From Lachnospiraceae bacterium (GTDB taxonomy: Bacteria; Bacillota; Clostridia; Lachnospirales; Lachnospiraceae): a stretch of DNA of 64,000 nucleotides. The stretch spans positions 1 to 64,000 of the forward strand of contig JAIDOW010000026.1 in the NCBI GenBank assembly GCA_029063085.1, written 5' to 3'. Both the position numbers and the translations under genes were made by a program. Below the pieces are notes generated by a model. It did no database searches, was not told the origin of the DNA, and worked only from the letters and a program-made list of their open reading frames with translations. The number at the start of each line of letters is the position of its first letter. Positions within the stretch are counted from its first letter, which is position 1. This document shows positions 17,089-26,548 of this stretch, piece by piece.

Positions 17089-19980
17089 CTAATCTTCACC
17101 AAGCTTGATCACCTGGGCAACCTTCATTTTTGAAAGCATTCTTGTCAGTATAATTATACAACTGCCAAGTATAACTGTTACCACAATTCCCATCCGTACC
17201 ATATCCATAGGAGAAGAATATAATATATATGGCAGACAGTGGTTCTCCGGGGCATATGCAATGACAATCAGGGAAATAAAAATCCGGGAAGTTACGATTC
17301 CACTGATGACACCACAAATAATAGGTAGTAAAGAACAAAACACCTGCTCATTCACCAGCATTCCGATAATCTCTCTCATAGACATACCCATTGCACGGTA
17401 AATACCAAATAACAGTTCCCTCTGTCGGATAGATATAATCCAATATATTAAAAAGCCAATCATACAAAGCACTAAAACTACCAGAAAACTCATGGTCAGC
17501 ATACCGTTTGTGACCTGAATGATTGATGTCTGCTTTGCCAGTATCAGTTCCGTAATAGCATTTTTGCTATATTCCAGATTGATATCATCCTTGGAGATAA
17601 TATCAAAAATATCCTGATTCTCTCCCCCTGTTTTTGCCCATATCTCGCAAGACTGTGTTCCATTGGTACTTTCTATAAACCCATAATTGGCTACTATCAG
17701 ATATACTGGTTCCTGTTTTTTCACTCCTTTTTCATCTGTCACCGTTTTATAACCACTAAATCCCGGCCATGCATCTACAAAACCGCAAATGGTTCCTGTC
17801 ACAGTTCCCAAAGTATCTCTTGTATTTGTTTCTTCTGAACTTGGAAAATATTTAATACTGTCCCCTATTTTTAATCCGAAATCTTTTTTTGCATTGGAAG
17901 ATACCAATACATTCTGGGAAGCATCTGCAAGGTCATTTAAATAATGATACCAATGCTTATCCAAAGTACCATCCCTCATCCATGCCACAGAACCAAATTC
18001 CTTTGTATGTATTGCCATAAGCCGTCCGTTTTTTGTTAAATCCTTTGCTCCTTTCATTGCTACGTTCCGCTGTAATACCTGCGTGGCAGATTTCGAAACC
18101 TCCCTCACTTCTGAAAACAAATTTGTAGATGGCTCAACATAATAGAATGAAATCTCTTTTTTATTCTCTGCGTTTAAACGGGTAGCAGCCATTTTTATCC
18201 ATTCCTCCTTTAGCACTATATCCGTACCCAGATTATATAGTGCCCGGTCTTCTTCATTGCGATTAATGGTTCTGGCGATATTGGAATAAAAAATTCCCAT
18301 TGACAATGTTACGATAAGAAATAAGGATATAAATCCTTGTTTTCCTTTTGTTCTCATTATCTGTAAAAAAGAAGCATACATGGCGGGCGACCATTTTTTC
18401 TTTCCTATTATATAAATCAGTTTAACCAACAGCCGGAATACCCTTAATACAAGCATTCCCAGACTTAACATAAATAAAGTTGCACCCAGAAACAAAAACG
18501 GATCCAATCCATCTCCATTTAATACTTTGGATGCTATTTCCCCTCTCTGCTTTTGAAAACTATAATATGCATAACCGGAGACTGCCAGGAGAATTACATC
18601 AATATAATATCTCTCCCATAAACTGACATCAGCTTTTCCCCGTTTGCTTTTTTTAGAAACAATGTCCTCCCTTGCAATATGCAGCAACGGAAGTGTCATA
18701 AATGCAACTGCAAAAACTGCTGCTGCTATACAGTATACCATTGTGGATGCCGTAATTTTTACTGTCAGATCCGCACGGCTAACAAATTCTAAGAATGCGT
18801 CAGACTGTCCAAACAAACGGCATAATCCATATCCCATTGGAAGTCCTATTAAAACTCCGATACCTGCCAGTAAAGATGACTGAACAAAATACAGCCATAC
18901 AATCTGTTTTATGGATACTCCGCGACTCTTCAAAACAGCAATTTCATTTCCCTCTAACTCCAGAATCTGTGAAGATATCATATAAATAAAGACCAGTATC
19001 AGAACTAACATCGGTAGCTCCAATATCCAGAGAGTTGCTTTGATCTTTTTAGCGTTTTCCATATATACATCCAGCAAATCAAAAAAATCTGTTTCCCATT
19101 CTATAGCCCCATTCTCAAATCCGGAAGATGTATAATGCTTCAAAGTCTTATAAAATCTCTGCAATTCCTTTGCATGCATATTCTTGTAATCATACAGGTT
19201 ATGATTTTTATAAGAAATTTCCCTCTCTCCGCTTACATCATCAAGTATCTCTAACATCATAGCCTCTGACACAAAAAGATGTCTGGTATATGCTAAAGGA
19301 GGATTTACCCAGTATGTATCTTCTGAATTCTGTTCCTCAAATACACCTGTAATCGTAACCCGCAAGGGTGCATTATCTTGACAGATCATTTTTTCAAACT
19401 CCAAAGTCTGCCCTATATAAAAGCCGCTTTCCTCCAATAATGCAGCAGATACCACGCAGGTATATTTAGTATCCTGATCAAAAGAAATCACACCTTCCTC
19501 CGGTGTTCCTCTTTTCACACTTGCTGTATCATCAAACATGCAACCGGCTGCAAGCTTTATATGATTTTGAAAATCAGAAAGTACACTGAGACGATAATTA
19601 TTCGCACCCACACTATTTCCGGCATTTTGCAGAGGATTTACCTTTTGTTCCCTGATCGTAAACAATTTTATTCTTTCTTTAGGCTTGATGTGCAAGTCAT
19701 CATCCAATATCTGATCGTATTTATTCATCTGCTCTGTAGCAACCTTATACGCGTTGTCCCCTTCCTCCACAGCAAATGCATTGGACAATGTAATAACAGA
19801 AGGATATCTTTCTTCTTCATTAATATATTCTTTCATCAAGTTCTGAAAAGCCTGATTTTCTGCCAGATTCTGATACATTGGCAGGCACGCTGCCACAGCA
19901 GTCAGGATTATGATTCCAATCAAAAGACAGATATTCAGCCATTTTTTATACAATAATTTTTGTTTAATAAATGTAAGCAT
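17089..19980 (-). CDS. FtsX/MacB-like ABC transporter permease
   Basis: A 963-aa permease with one N-terminal transmembrane helix (about 15-35), a large external domain of about 280 residues, a first FtsX-like helix bundle (about 320-445), two to three more helices (about 490-560), a second external domain of about 250 residues, and a final FtsX-like bundle (about 840-955). This double-FtsX layout is common in Gram-positive peptide-export systems. A GGGGGTGA site precedes the ATG, 3 bases after the adaptor gene. Confidence 0.88.
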   Translation of the reverse strand: MLTFIKQKLLYKKWLNICLLIGIIILTAVAACLPMYQNLAENQAFQNLMKEYINEEERYPSVITLSNAFAVEEGDNAYKVATEQMNKYDQILDDDLHIKPKERIKLFTIREQKVNPLQNAGNSVGANNYRLSVLSDFQNHIKLAAGCMFDDTASVKRGTPEEGVISFDQDTKYTCVVSAALLEESGFYIGQTLEFEKMICQDNAPLRVTITGVFEEQNSEDTYWVNPPLAYTRHLFVSEAMMLEILDDVSGEREISYKNHNLYDYKNMHAKELQRFYKTLKHYTSSGFENGAIEWETDFFDLLDVYMENAKKIKATLWILELPMLVLILVFIYMISSQILELEGNEIAVLKSRGVSIKQIVWLYFVQSSLLAGIGVLIGLPMGYGLCRLFGQSDAFLEFVSRADLTVKITASTMVYCIAAAVFAVAFMTLPLLHIAREDIVSKKSKRGKADVSLWERYYIDVILLAVSGYAYYSFQKQRGEIASKVLNGDGLDPFLFLGATLFMLSLGMLVLRVFRLLVKLIYIIGKKKWSPAMYASFLQIMRTKGKQGFISLFLIVTLSMGIFYSNIARTINRNEEDRALYNLGTDIVLKEEWIKMAATRLNAENKKEISFYYVEPSTNLFSEVREVSKSATQVLQRNVAMKGAKDLTKNGRLMAIHTKEFGSVAWMRDGTLDKHWYHYLNDLADASQNVLVSSNAKKDFGLKIGDSIKYFPSSEETNTRDTLGTVTGTICGFVDAWPGFSGYKTVTDEKGVKKQEPVYLIVANYGFIESTNGTQSCEIWAKTGGENQDIFDIISKDDINLEYSKNAITELILAKQTSIIQVTNGMLTMSFLVVLVLCMIGFLIYWIISIRQRELLFGIYRAMGMSMREIIGMLVNEQVFCSLLPIICGVISGIVTSRIFISLIVIAYAPENHCLPYILYSSPMDMVRMGIVVTVILGSCIIILTRMLSKMKVAQVIKLGED

Positions 19981-19983
19981 CTC

Positions 19984-22182
19984 CTATTTCACCCCCGTAA
20001 GAAGCGTGTCATTTTCTGATAAGCCCTTATAAATCAACAGTTTGTCATCTGCCAGATTATCAAATTGTACATACTGTCTGTACGGTTTTCCTTCTCTTAA
20101 AACCCATACATAAAAATCTTTTTTTTCTTTCTTCAACAGACTCATATCAATTACAATTGCATCCTCCAGCGTATTAGACTGATAAACCAGTACACCGTTT
20201 TTTAACTGGACATCCTCCTTTAACTGAACATATACGTTCCCTTGATTTTCATCTGCGGCTACGGTATAGATTACAGAATTTCCTGATTCATCTGTATCCA
20301 TAAACGTTGCTTCTCCCGATGGATAAGTTCCTATCACTTCTCCTTCATATTCATTATCATCCGCATCTTTTACTACTACCTTCATTCCATATGACAAAAT
20401 GTTATCCCTGTCCCCCACAGCCCAAAAAAAGGTATCTGTATGATGCATAATTCCAAGTATTGAGCCCTCTACCAGTCTTGAACCTTTTTCCAAGTAAAAT
20501 CTTTCAAATCCTGCCTCTTCTGATGCATAGATGGATACTTCCCCTGTACTGTCCTTTAAACGATTCTGCTTTTTTTCCAGTCCTTTCAGCTGAATTTTAT
20601 AATTATCCTCTTCATATGCTTTGGTCATCTTCTCCATGGACAGCTCCAGTTCCTTGATGGAAATATCCTCTTCAGAGACAGAAGCCTCCTCTGGTTCTCC
20701 ATCGCCGTTTTCCTGCTCTTCTATCTCACTGATGTCTTCCTGTTCCTCACCTAAGTCAATGTCTTCCTGTTTTTCACCCTTACCTTTATTTTTCTGCTCT
20801 TTCCTTTTTTCTTTTAATTTCTTTATTTCTTCATTTAAATCCTTTATGGCCTTGTCATGCATATTATTTTGAATATCATATTGCTTTTTTAATGTAGAAA
20901 TCTGATTTTCTATCTCCTTTACATCTGCTTCTCCACGTAAAACCTTTACTGTAGCAATTAAATCACCTTTTTTTAACTCTGTTGCTTCCGTAAGATCCTG
21001 TAATTCTGATTCAGCAATCCTCGTTGTTACAAGTGACTGATATGGATAACTCAGATAACAACTTCTTTCTATTCCCATAATCGGTATACTTTCTTTTGTT
21101 ACAATGGCAGTTCCTTCATATTCTATGGTTTCGTCTATCGGATAAAAGATTAAATCCCCTTCCTCAATTCCACTGGTAATCTGTACTTCCGAACCATCGT
21201 CTATTCCCTTTTCTATAAAGCATTTCTCCTTGCTCTCTCCTCGAATCCTATATACATAATCCATATCTTCACTGCTGTAAATACATGATTTGGAAATAAC
21301 AATGGCATCCCTGCTTTCTTCCAATACAAAATACAATTCCAGATAATCCCCAAGTGCCATAGATTTAGTGGGAAGCTCAAATTTTGAACTGATAGCCATA
21401 CCATTTCGTTCTGCTGCTTTTTTTTCCGTATCTGAATATGGTATTTCATTTAATTCCCATTCTTTCCCGTCATAATACACATATGCCCTGATATAGTCTT
21501 CTATCAGATATTCAGCATTGATACACAAAGAATCGGTATTAGTCACCGCTAAAATATTATAAAATTCCAGTGAGGATTCTTCATAGCTTATATAGGATAC
21601 ATATCCGTCTTCCTCTGCATACAGTGTGCAGTTTTCTATCTGCTCTTGTACTTCCGCAATCTGCTTATTGATATCCGCAATCTCTATTTCTAACAGACTC
21701 CTCTGGTATTCCTCATCTATTTTTTCTTTTTCCAGCTCCCTTTGTGCTTCTTTTTTCCCTTCTGAATCCGCATTTTGTCCCTGAAGTTTTATTTTTTTCT
21801 GGTTCAATTGACTGTATTCTTTTTGATAAGATAACCTTCCTTTTACTTCCTCCAGTTCCCTTTTCAAATCTTCCAGCATACTCTCCAATTCTTCTGTATC
21901 CGCCACCACCAGCTCCTGTCCCTTTGAAACCTTTTCTCCAAGTTGTACTTTATATTGCAGCCCATCCATAAACTGGTTGTAGTAGTAACATTTTACTTTT
22001 CCCGTCACATTACCCTTCATAGCAGTAATATTTGCAATATCCTTTCTTTCCGCAGGAATTCCCTGAACGCTTTCGCTGGCCGGAGTTTTCAGTTCCGGTG
22101 CGGCAATATTTTTCTTACAACCATCCATAATTCCTATCAGCATAACCAGCAAAAGAAATGATGCCATAATCCTTTTATTCAT
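19984..22182 (-). CDS. HlyD-like efflux adaptor, large form
   Basis: A 732-aa exported protein. The N-terminal signal segment ends in DGC, a weak lipobox. Two long charged coiled-coil blocks (about 100-195 and 420-570, the second very rich in E and K) are each flanked by lipoyl/barrel-like strands (GQELVVADTEELE; KKGDLIATVKVLRGE). The C-terminal segment (VYVQLKEDVQLKNGVLVYQ...) is typical of RND/MacA adaptors. The presence of two hairpin blocks suggests a tandem adaptor. It overlaps the upstream adaptor gene by 8 bases. Confidence 0.82.
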   Translation of the reverse strand: MNKRIMASFLLLVMLIGIMDGCKKNIAAPELKTPASESVQGIPAERKDIANITAMKGNVTGKVKCYYYNQFMDGLQYKVQLGEKVSKGQELVVADTEELESMLEDLKRELEEVKGRLSYQKEYSQLNQKKIKLQGQNADSEGKKEAQRELEKEKIDEEYQRSLLEIEIADINKQIAEVQEQIENCTLYAEEDGYVSYISYEESSLEFYNILAVTNTDSLCINAEYLIEDYIRAYVYYDGKEWELNEIPYSDTEKKAAERNGMAISSKFELPTKSMALGDYLELYFVLEESRDAIVISKSCIYSSEDMDYVYRIRGESKEKCFIEKGIDDGSEVQITSGIEEGDLIFYPIDETIEYEGTAIVTKESIPIMGIERSCYLSYPYQSLVTTRIAESELQDLTEATELKKGDLIATVKVLRGEADVKEIENQISTLKKQYDIQNNMHDKAIKDLNEEIKKLKEKRKEQKNKGKGEKQEDIDLGEEQEDISEIEEQENGDGEPEEASVSEEDISIKELELSMEKMTKAYEEDNYKIQLKGLEKKQNRLKDSTGEVSIYASEEAGFERFYLEKGSRLVEGSILGIMHHTDTFFWAVGDRDNILSYGMKVVVKDADDNEYEGEVIGTYPSGEATFMDTDESGNSVIYTVAADENQGNVYVQLKEDVQLKNGVLVYQSNTLEDAIVIDMSLLKKEKKDFYVWVLREGKPYRQYVQFDNLADDKLLIYKGLSENDTLLTGVK

Positions 22183-23191
22183 TTATGATCTCATCTCCTT
22201 CCTGCAATCCATTCTCCACAATATAATAACCATTTACGGGACCAGTCACATTCACCTCTTTAGCCCGTAAAAACCCATCCTCAGCTGCGATCCGCACATA
22301 TGCTTTTTCATCATCTATCGCCACAGCTGTCTTTGGAATATATAATACATTTTCCGCTTTTTCTCCTTCAATAACCAGCTTTGCCCGGCTGCTTTGCTCA
22401 AATGTACCCTCTGCAAAAAAATGAACCTCTATTTGTCCATCCGTTATATCCTGCATATCCTGCACTATCATTTCCATGGGCTTTGATGAAATTTCGGCAG
22501 TAACCATATCGCCTTCCTTTAACTTCCACATTTCCTTACTTACAATTCCTTTAAAATAACCTTCCAAGGATATCACCGTTACAATCGGCCTTTGCGGATC
22601 ATGGTATGTTATAGTCAAATCCCGCACTTTTATAGCCTGTCCGTCCATATCTGCCACAATACGAAACTTCTCCATTTTTTCCTCTACTTCCCTGATTCTT
22701 ATTTTTAACACTTCGATCTGATTGGTTCCATCCTCTATCAGCATCTGATATTGCTGTTTTTCCTCTTTATTCTCTGTAATCTCTAATAAATTTTTATTAT
22801 AAGTAATATCTAATTGAATGGCGTCTATCTGTTTCTGATAACTCTTCTTTTCTTCCTTTAAGTCATCGCAGGGTGCCTCTGCCAATAATTGCCCCTTTTT
22901 CACAAAATCCCCTTCCATGATATAGCACTTAATCCTTGAATTCATAGACTCTTCATAATAATAATTTAAATAATACTTCCGTTCTTCCTGGTTTTTATAT
23001 TCCATAATAACCGTTTCTGAAAAATCCAAATCCCCTCTTTTTACCTTTATCTTTTGATACTGCAATGGAGTAAAATGCTGTACTTTCATTGTATCATTGA
23101 TGCTTTCCTCCTCTGAAAACAAACCACATCCGGTAAGTCCCAATATCATTGCTGCAATTATAATACTACTTATTCTTTTCTTACCCTTCAT
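22175..23191 (-). CDS. HlyD/MacA-like efflux adaptor lipoprotein
   Basis: A 338-aa exported adaptor with signal peptide and lipobox LTGC (Cys near 22). A lipoyl half-motif DFVKKGQLLAEAP leads into a coiled-coil hairpin (about 110-175). Beta-barrel strands and the C-terminal VNGYYIVENGLQEGDEII complete the membrane fusion protein fold. First gene of the export operon. AGGGGAGAG precedes the ATG. Upstream lie three direct repeats likely bound by a response regulator. Confidence 0.88.
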   Translation of the reverse strand: MKGKKRISSIIIAAMILGLTGCGLFSEEESINDTMKVQHFTPLQYQKIKVKRGDLDFSETVIMEYKNQEERKYYLNYYYEESMNSRIKCYIMEGDFVKKGQLLAEAPCDDLKEEKKSYQKQIDAIQLDITYNKNLLEITENKEEKQQYQMLIEDGTNQIEVLKIRIREVEEKMEKFRIVADMDGQAIKVRDLTITYHDPQRPIVTVISLEGYFKGIVSKEMWKLKEGDMVTAEISSKPMEMIVQDMQDITDGQIEVHFFAEGTFEQSSRAKLVIEGEKAENVLYIPKTAVAIDDEKAYVRIAAEDGFLRAKEVNVTGPVNGYYIVENGLQEGDEIINE

Positions 23192-23316
23192 GCCATCTCT
23201 CCCCTTTGTATCGCTTCTTAATTATGTATGATGAATCTAAAAAAAGGTAACAGTTATCTGCTCCTGGTTTCTTCATAATAAATAACTTCTTCCTACTTCT
23301 CAATACAGTTTCACCA

Positions 23317-23349
23317 ATTGTAAGAATATCGAAAGAATATTGTAAGAAT
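23317..23349 (-). promoter_or_regulatory. Triple 11-bp direct repeat, probable response-regulator site
   Basis: Read on the plus strand, three contiguous 11-base units ATTGTAAGAAT, ATCGAAAGAAT and ATTGTAAGAAT occupy 23317-23349; the outer two are identical. On the transcribed strand this is the ATTCTTACAAT pattern. Head-to-tail half-sites at one helical turn are the usual target of OmpR/PhoB-type regulators. It lies about 126 bases before the export operon's first ATG. No two-component genes are in the window. Confidence 0.65.
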
Positions 23350-23444
23350 CTATATGTTTTCCAGTCAAAAACCCCGCTTTGCGAGATTCTCCGCCGCAGT
23401 AACACAATTCCTCTCCGCCTCAGCGCGATCCTGCCCGGAGAACC

Positions 23445-23517
23445 TTTTATCTTATAGGAAAGTTCTCCAAATTTTCTTATAAGATAAAAACAGCAAGACA
23501 GCTAAAACTGCCTTGCC
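23445..23517 (-). terminator. Double hairpin after the injection-system operon
   Basis: On the minus strand GGCAAGGCAG pairs with CTGTCTTGC(T) around a TTTTA loop and is followed by GTTTTTATC (23485-23517), a good terminator 17 bases after the 235-aa gene. A second perfect 12-bp stem, TTTTATCTTATA (23445-23456) with TATAAGATAAAA (23478-23489), follows. The remaining bases to 23192 hold only the direct-repeat site; no gene was seen in this 342-base gap. Confidence 0.75.
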
Positions 23518-23533
23518 AAAAAATTTAATTATT

Positions 23534-24241
23534 CTATTTTTTCTGAATACGGCTATCCATTTTTTTTATTGCTACGGCCTTCCCCTCTTTATCAGCCTTA
23601 ACACAATATAACTCGTAAATCCTGCTTCCCTTGCAATATCTCCCCTTTAATGGCTTTTCCATAACATATTGAAAAGCTTCCCTCTTTTCGGTTATCACAA
23701 AATCCTCATACCCCTCTCCATCTTTTTCCACGATGCGAAACGGATGATACCTGACGTTTTTTCCTGCCTCCATTAAAATTCGGATAATTTCCCCTTTTTC
23801 ATAATCATCTGCCAGTAAAAACATATTTTCTTTATCCCTGATCACCCGTATCTCCTCCAGTGGTTTTCCTTCTACCGCTATCCTTTCGTAACCGTCCGGC
23901 AGCATGTACATCTCGTTTGGATGCAGTGTGATCAGGATCAGTGGTATTCCGGCGATTTCCTCAACTTTCCACTCCCCCAGACACTCTTCTCTTTTTTCCT
24001 TCTCATCTCCAAGAGAAACTACACATTGTTTTTCCTCATATAATACAGATTGAATGCTTAACTCTATCCTTTCTTTTTCTTCCCCCAAAAACACATGATA
24101 TTTATCCTTTTTCACCGCCCTGTGATAGCCTTTTGCATATACGCTGGCATCTTCTGATTCTATCATCCCGTTAGTAAATGCATCTCTTAATTCTATGCCA
24201 AATACCGCTTTTCTCACGATTTGATCCTTCAATCTTTTCAC
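23534..24241 (-). CDS. Unknown protein, last gene of injection-system operon
   Basis: A 235-aa soluble, charged protein. The N-terminal stretch AVFGIELRDAFTNGMIESEDASVY resembles the carboxypeptidase-regulatory-like beta domain found as an accessory in some contractile injection clusters, but I am not sure of this. The remainder is beta-rich with no motif I can name. It starts with GTG overlapping the stop of the cyclase-like gene by 4 bases, so it is translationally coupled to it. A role linked to the sensor, or as an accessory of the injection system, is inferred only from position. Confidence 0.6.
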   Translation of the reverse strand: MKRLKDQIVRKAVFGIELRDAFTNGMIESEDASVYAKGYHRAVKKDKYHVFLGEEKERIELSIQSVLYEEKQCVVSLGDEKEKREECLGEWKVEEIAGIPLILITLHPNEMYMLPDGYERIAVEGKPLEEIRVIRDKENMFLLADDYEKGEIIRILMEAGKNVRYHPFRIVEKDGEGYEDFVITEKREAFQYVMEKPLKGRYCKGSRIYELYCVKADKEGKAVAIKKMDSRIQKK

Positions 24242-25923
24242 TCCATCTTCGTAAAATAAATCTCTATTTCCTTCTGATTTTCCTGTCGGCTGTACTTATC
24301 ACACAGATATAGATATTCCTTTGCTGCCTTATCCTTTCTAAAACGTTTCAATACTTCAATAAACTCATGCCGTGCCTTTTCAAAATTCCTGATACAGTAT
24401 AGCTCCACCCCTCTTTCAAATAACTCCTTCGTCATATCTTTAAGTTCTATCTCCTCCCTACTGTCCCCATCATACACATCATAAATCCTGTCTGTATAGC
24501 CCGTATATGTATTATACAAAAAACCCAGTGTACGAGTATGGTATGTATCAAAAAAATGCGGTATATTATCTGCTGCCGTCCGGGTAATCAGGATATGTGC
24601 CTGATATTGTTCCGCAATTTTTTGAAGCCAGCAGGCAGTATCCCTATACTGGGAGACCGTAATCGGTGCCAGTCTTTTTTCCTGCCCTACGATTCCAAGG
24701 GTAACGGCTCCGTAAGCAATCCCGATTCCCGCCCGGTTTTTTTCCAATTGCTTAATCCTGACCATATGATTGAGTTTCTGGCATACCTTAATGGCACACA
24801 GCAGTGCTGCTTCACTATTATTATCAAATAATGCAGTAAAGCCTGCATTTTGAAAACCTTCTATCATTCCTTCTTTTTCCACAATCACAGGAACACTTAC
24901 ATGCAGTACCTGATTGATCGCATCGATCATTTCTTTAGCACTTTTTTTCCGTATAGTCCTGTCAAAATCCGCTAATTGCAAAGAAAAAACCGTAAGCATT
25001 GCACTGGTCTCATTTCCCAGTTTAATATCCATAATCCGTTCCTTTTTAAGAAGTAATAAAATTTTCGATGGCACATATCTGTAATATGCATCATTCATAA
25101 CCTGCATTTCTTCCATATGCCCTGCTATACTTTCGGACATCCAGTTAAATACGGAAAATATATCACTCAGTTCATCATGTCCCCTGACCGACAGTTTATC
25201 ATGAAAATTCCCCTCCGAAACCTGTTTCGCATACTCCTTCAGCTTATGAATCCTCTTAAGAACAGAAAAACGGACAATAAAACACAACAGAAAAAAAGAA
25301 AAAAATATAATGGTCAGCAGAAACTTCATATTATTATCAATCTGTTTTTTCATATTTTTTGCAATCAATGTCTCACTGAAATCTATCCCGACAAATGCAG
25401 CAGCGGTTCCTTCCTGATTTATAATAGGCACATATACCGAATCAAGACTTTCCTCTCCATAATACACTCTGTCAAAATTTCCACTTGCAGTTTTAGATTC
25501 CAATACATCTGATAAACCGGGATAATTCATTTTCAATAAATTTTCCTCTCCCAGTTTATGATTAACGGTGCTTTTTTCACCATTAAGCTTTAAATCAACA
25601 AAATATATGCCTTTTTCTTCCGTTTCTACGATAACGATATATAAATAATATACCTTTGAGCTTTCTTGAATTTTTTTCATTTGTTCTATTAATTGATAGT
25701 ATTGTTCATCCTCCTGCCCCATTGCTGCATATTCCTGTAACTCTTCTTCCGTTACCATGTCTTCTATAATCCGGGCAATGGAAACCGCATAATTTAACTG
25801 CTGCTGATTTAACAGATCTGCGTATTCTCCATATAAAAACAGACGTACGGAAAACACGATAAAAAGCATAATCCCCATAAACAACAGGGTGAATTTCAGC
25901 TGCAATCCAAATTTTACTTTCAT
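24238..25923 (-). CDS. Membrane sensor with HAMP and degenerate class III cyclase domain
   Basis: A 561-aa protein. Helix 1 is at about 10-30 (LLFMGIMLFIVFSVRLF). An external sensor of about 155 residues, Cache-like (YYLYIVIVETEEKGIYFVDL ... AAAFVGIDFS), follows. Helix 2 (IIFFSFFLLCFIVRFSV) leads into HAMP (about 205-260) and a class III nucleotide cyclase homology domain (about 290-460), then a TPR-like tail. In the cyclase domain the usual metal-binding FSDIRGF reads FSLQLADF, the GD..MA motif reads NAGFTALF, and the Asn-Arg pair of NLA.R reads CWLQK. It is probably catalytically dead. ATG at 25923 with GAGGAG. Confidence 0.8.
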   Translation of the reverse strand: MKVKFGLQLKFTLLFMGIMLFIVFSVRLFLYGEYADLLNQQQLNYAVSIARIIEDMVTEEELQEYAAMGQEDEQYYQLIEQMKKIQESSKVYYLYIVIVETEEKGIYFVDLKLNGEKSTVNHKLGEENLLKMNYPGLSDVLESKTASGNFDRVYYGEESLDSVYVPIINQEGTAAAFVGIDFSETLIAKNMKKQIDNNMKFLLTIIFFSFFLLCFIVRFSVLKRIHKLKEYAKQVSEGNFHDKLSVRGHDELSDIFSVFNWMSESIAGHMEEMQVMNDAYYRYVPSKILLLLKKERIMDIKLGNETSAMLTVFSLQLADFDRTIRKKSAKEMIDAINQVLHVSVPVIVEKEGMIEGFQNAGFTALFDNNSEAALLCAIKVCQKLNHMVRIKQLEKNRAGIGIAYGAVTLGIVGQEKRLAPITVSQYRDTACWLQKIAEQYQAHILITRTAADNIPHFFDTYHTRTLGFLYNTYTGYTDRIYDVYDGDSREEIELKDMTKELFERGVELYCIRNFEKARHEFIEVLKRFRKDKAAKEYLYLCDKYSRQENQKEIEIYFTKME

Positions 25924-25941
25924 GTCGTTTCTCCTCTTATA

Positions 25942-26046
25942 TTTGTACCCAATTTTACTTTGCAAACTTTATTTGCTGCGATAACCGCCAAATGTATATA
26001 CAAATATCTACGCTTGACCCATCATTCGCACAAGTTGATTGCCTTC
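25942..26046. repeat. Dispersed intergenic repeat, variant 1
   Basis: A TTTGTACCCAATTTTACTTTG... unit between the DUF4280 gene and the cyclase-like gene. It shares its start and its CACAAGTTGATTGCC-like end with copies at 38632-38720 and 62350-62450, and a shorter core with the ribosomal-operon repeats. Confidence 0.65.
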
Positions 26047-26056
26047 TGACCAAGCA

Positions 26057-26443
26057 CTATGTAGTAGAAATTGTCATAGTCCCCGGATTTGAAATCTGTA
26101 TCACCCCGGCATAGGCACACATCACCTTTGACACGGATGTCAATGCCGGTTTGCCTGCAATCAGCACCTTTACGGTCCCCGGCATCCAGGGTGCCGGTAT
26201 AACCGGTATACAGGGCATTGGCGTAAGCACACCTAATGCTGCCGCAGTCGCAGATGCCACCATCGGATTTGCCATACTGCTGCACATACCAAAAGGCATA
26301 ATATTTTTCATCGGTACATTGTCCATAACGGTAGCAACAGGCTGTGTTGTCAGTGTTCTATTCTCCGGGGTAACCATTAAAACAGATGGTGCCATGCCAA
26401 AAGAACAGGAACACATCGCTCCCCCACATACCAGATTTCCCAT
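26057..26443 (-). CDS. DUF4280 PAAR-like spike-tip protein
   Basis: A 128-aa protein of the DUF4280 type: MGNLVCGGAMCSCSFGMAPS at the start, then LTTQPVATVMDN, FGMCSSMANPMVASATAAALG, and TPMPCIPVIPAPW with GKPALTSVSKVMCAY. The conserved cysteines and Pro-rich turns fit a PAAR-like cone capping the spike of contractile injection systems (the Afp10 position). AGGAGGAAAAG precedes the ATG. It lies directly after the Pvc16-like gene. Confidence 0.88.
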   Translation of the reverse strand: MGNLVCGGAMCSCSFGMAPSVLMVTPENRTLTTQPVATVMDNVPMKNIMPFGMCSSMANPMVASATAAALGVLTPMPCIPVIPAPWMPGTVKVLIAGKPALTSVSKVMCAYAGVIQISNPGTMTISTT

Positions 26444-26548
26444 ATACTTTTCCTCCTACTGTAACCGAGTACTTTAATCAAACCTCCGATAGTTGTGATA
26501 TCTGCCAAATATTTATGCAAACCATTTACACCCGGTTCATTATCCACA

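Noticed and set aside
23181..23405. A 74-codon minus-strand open frame before the export operon
   Set aside because: It runs through the promoter and direct-repeat site, overlaps the adaptor start and has no ribosome site or protein-like composition.
26022..26285. An 87-codon minus-strand frame overlapping the DUF4280 gene
   Set aside because: It is an alternative frame of a recognisable gene running into the repeat.
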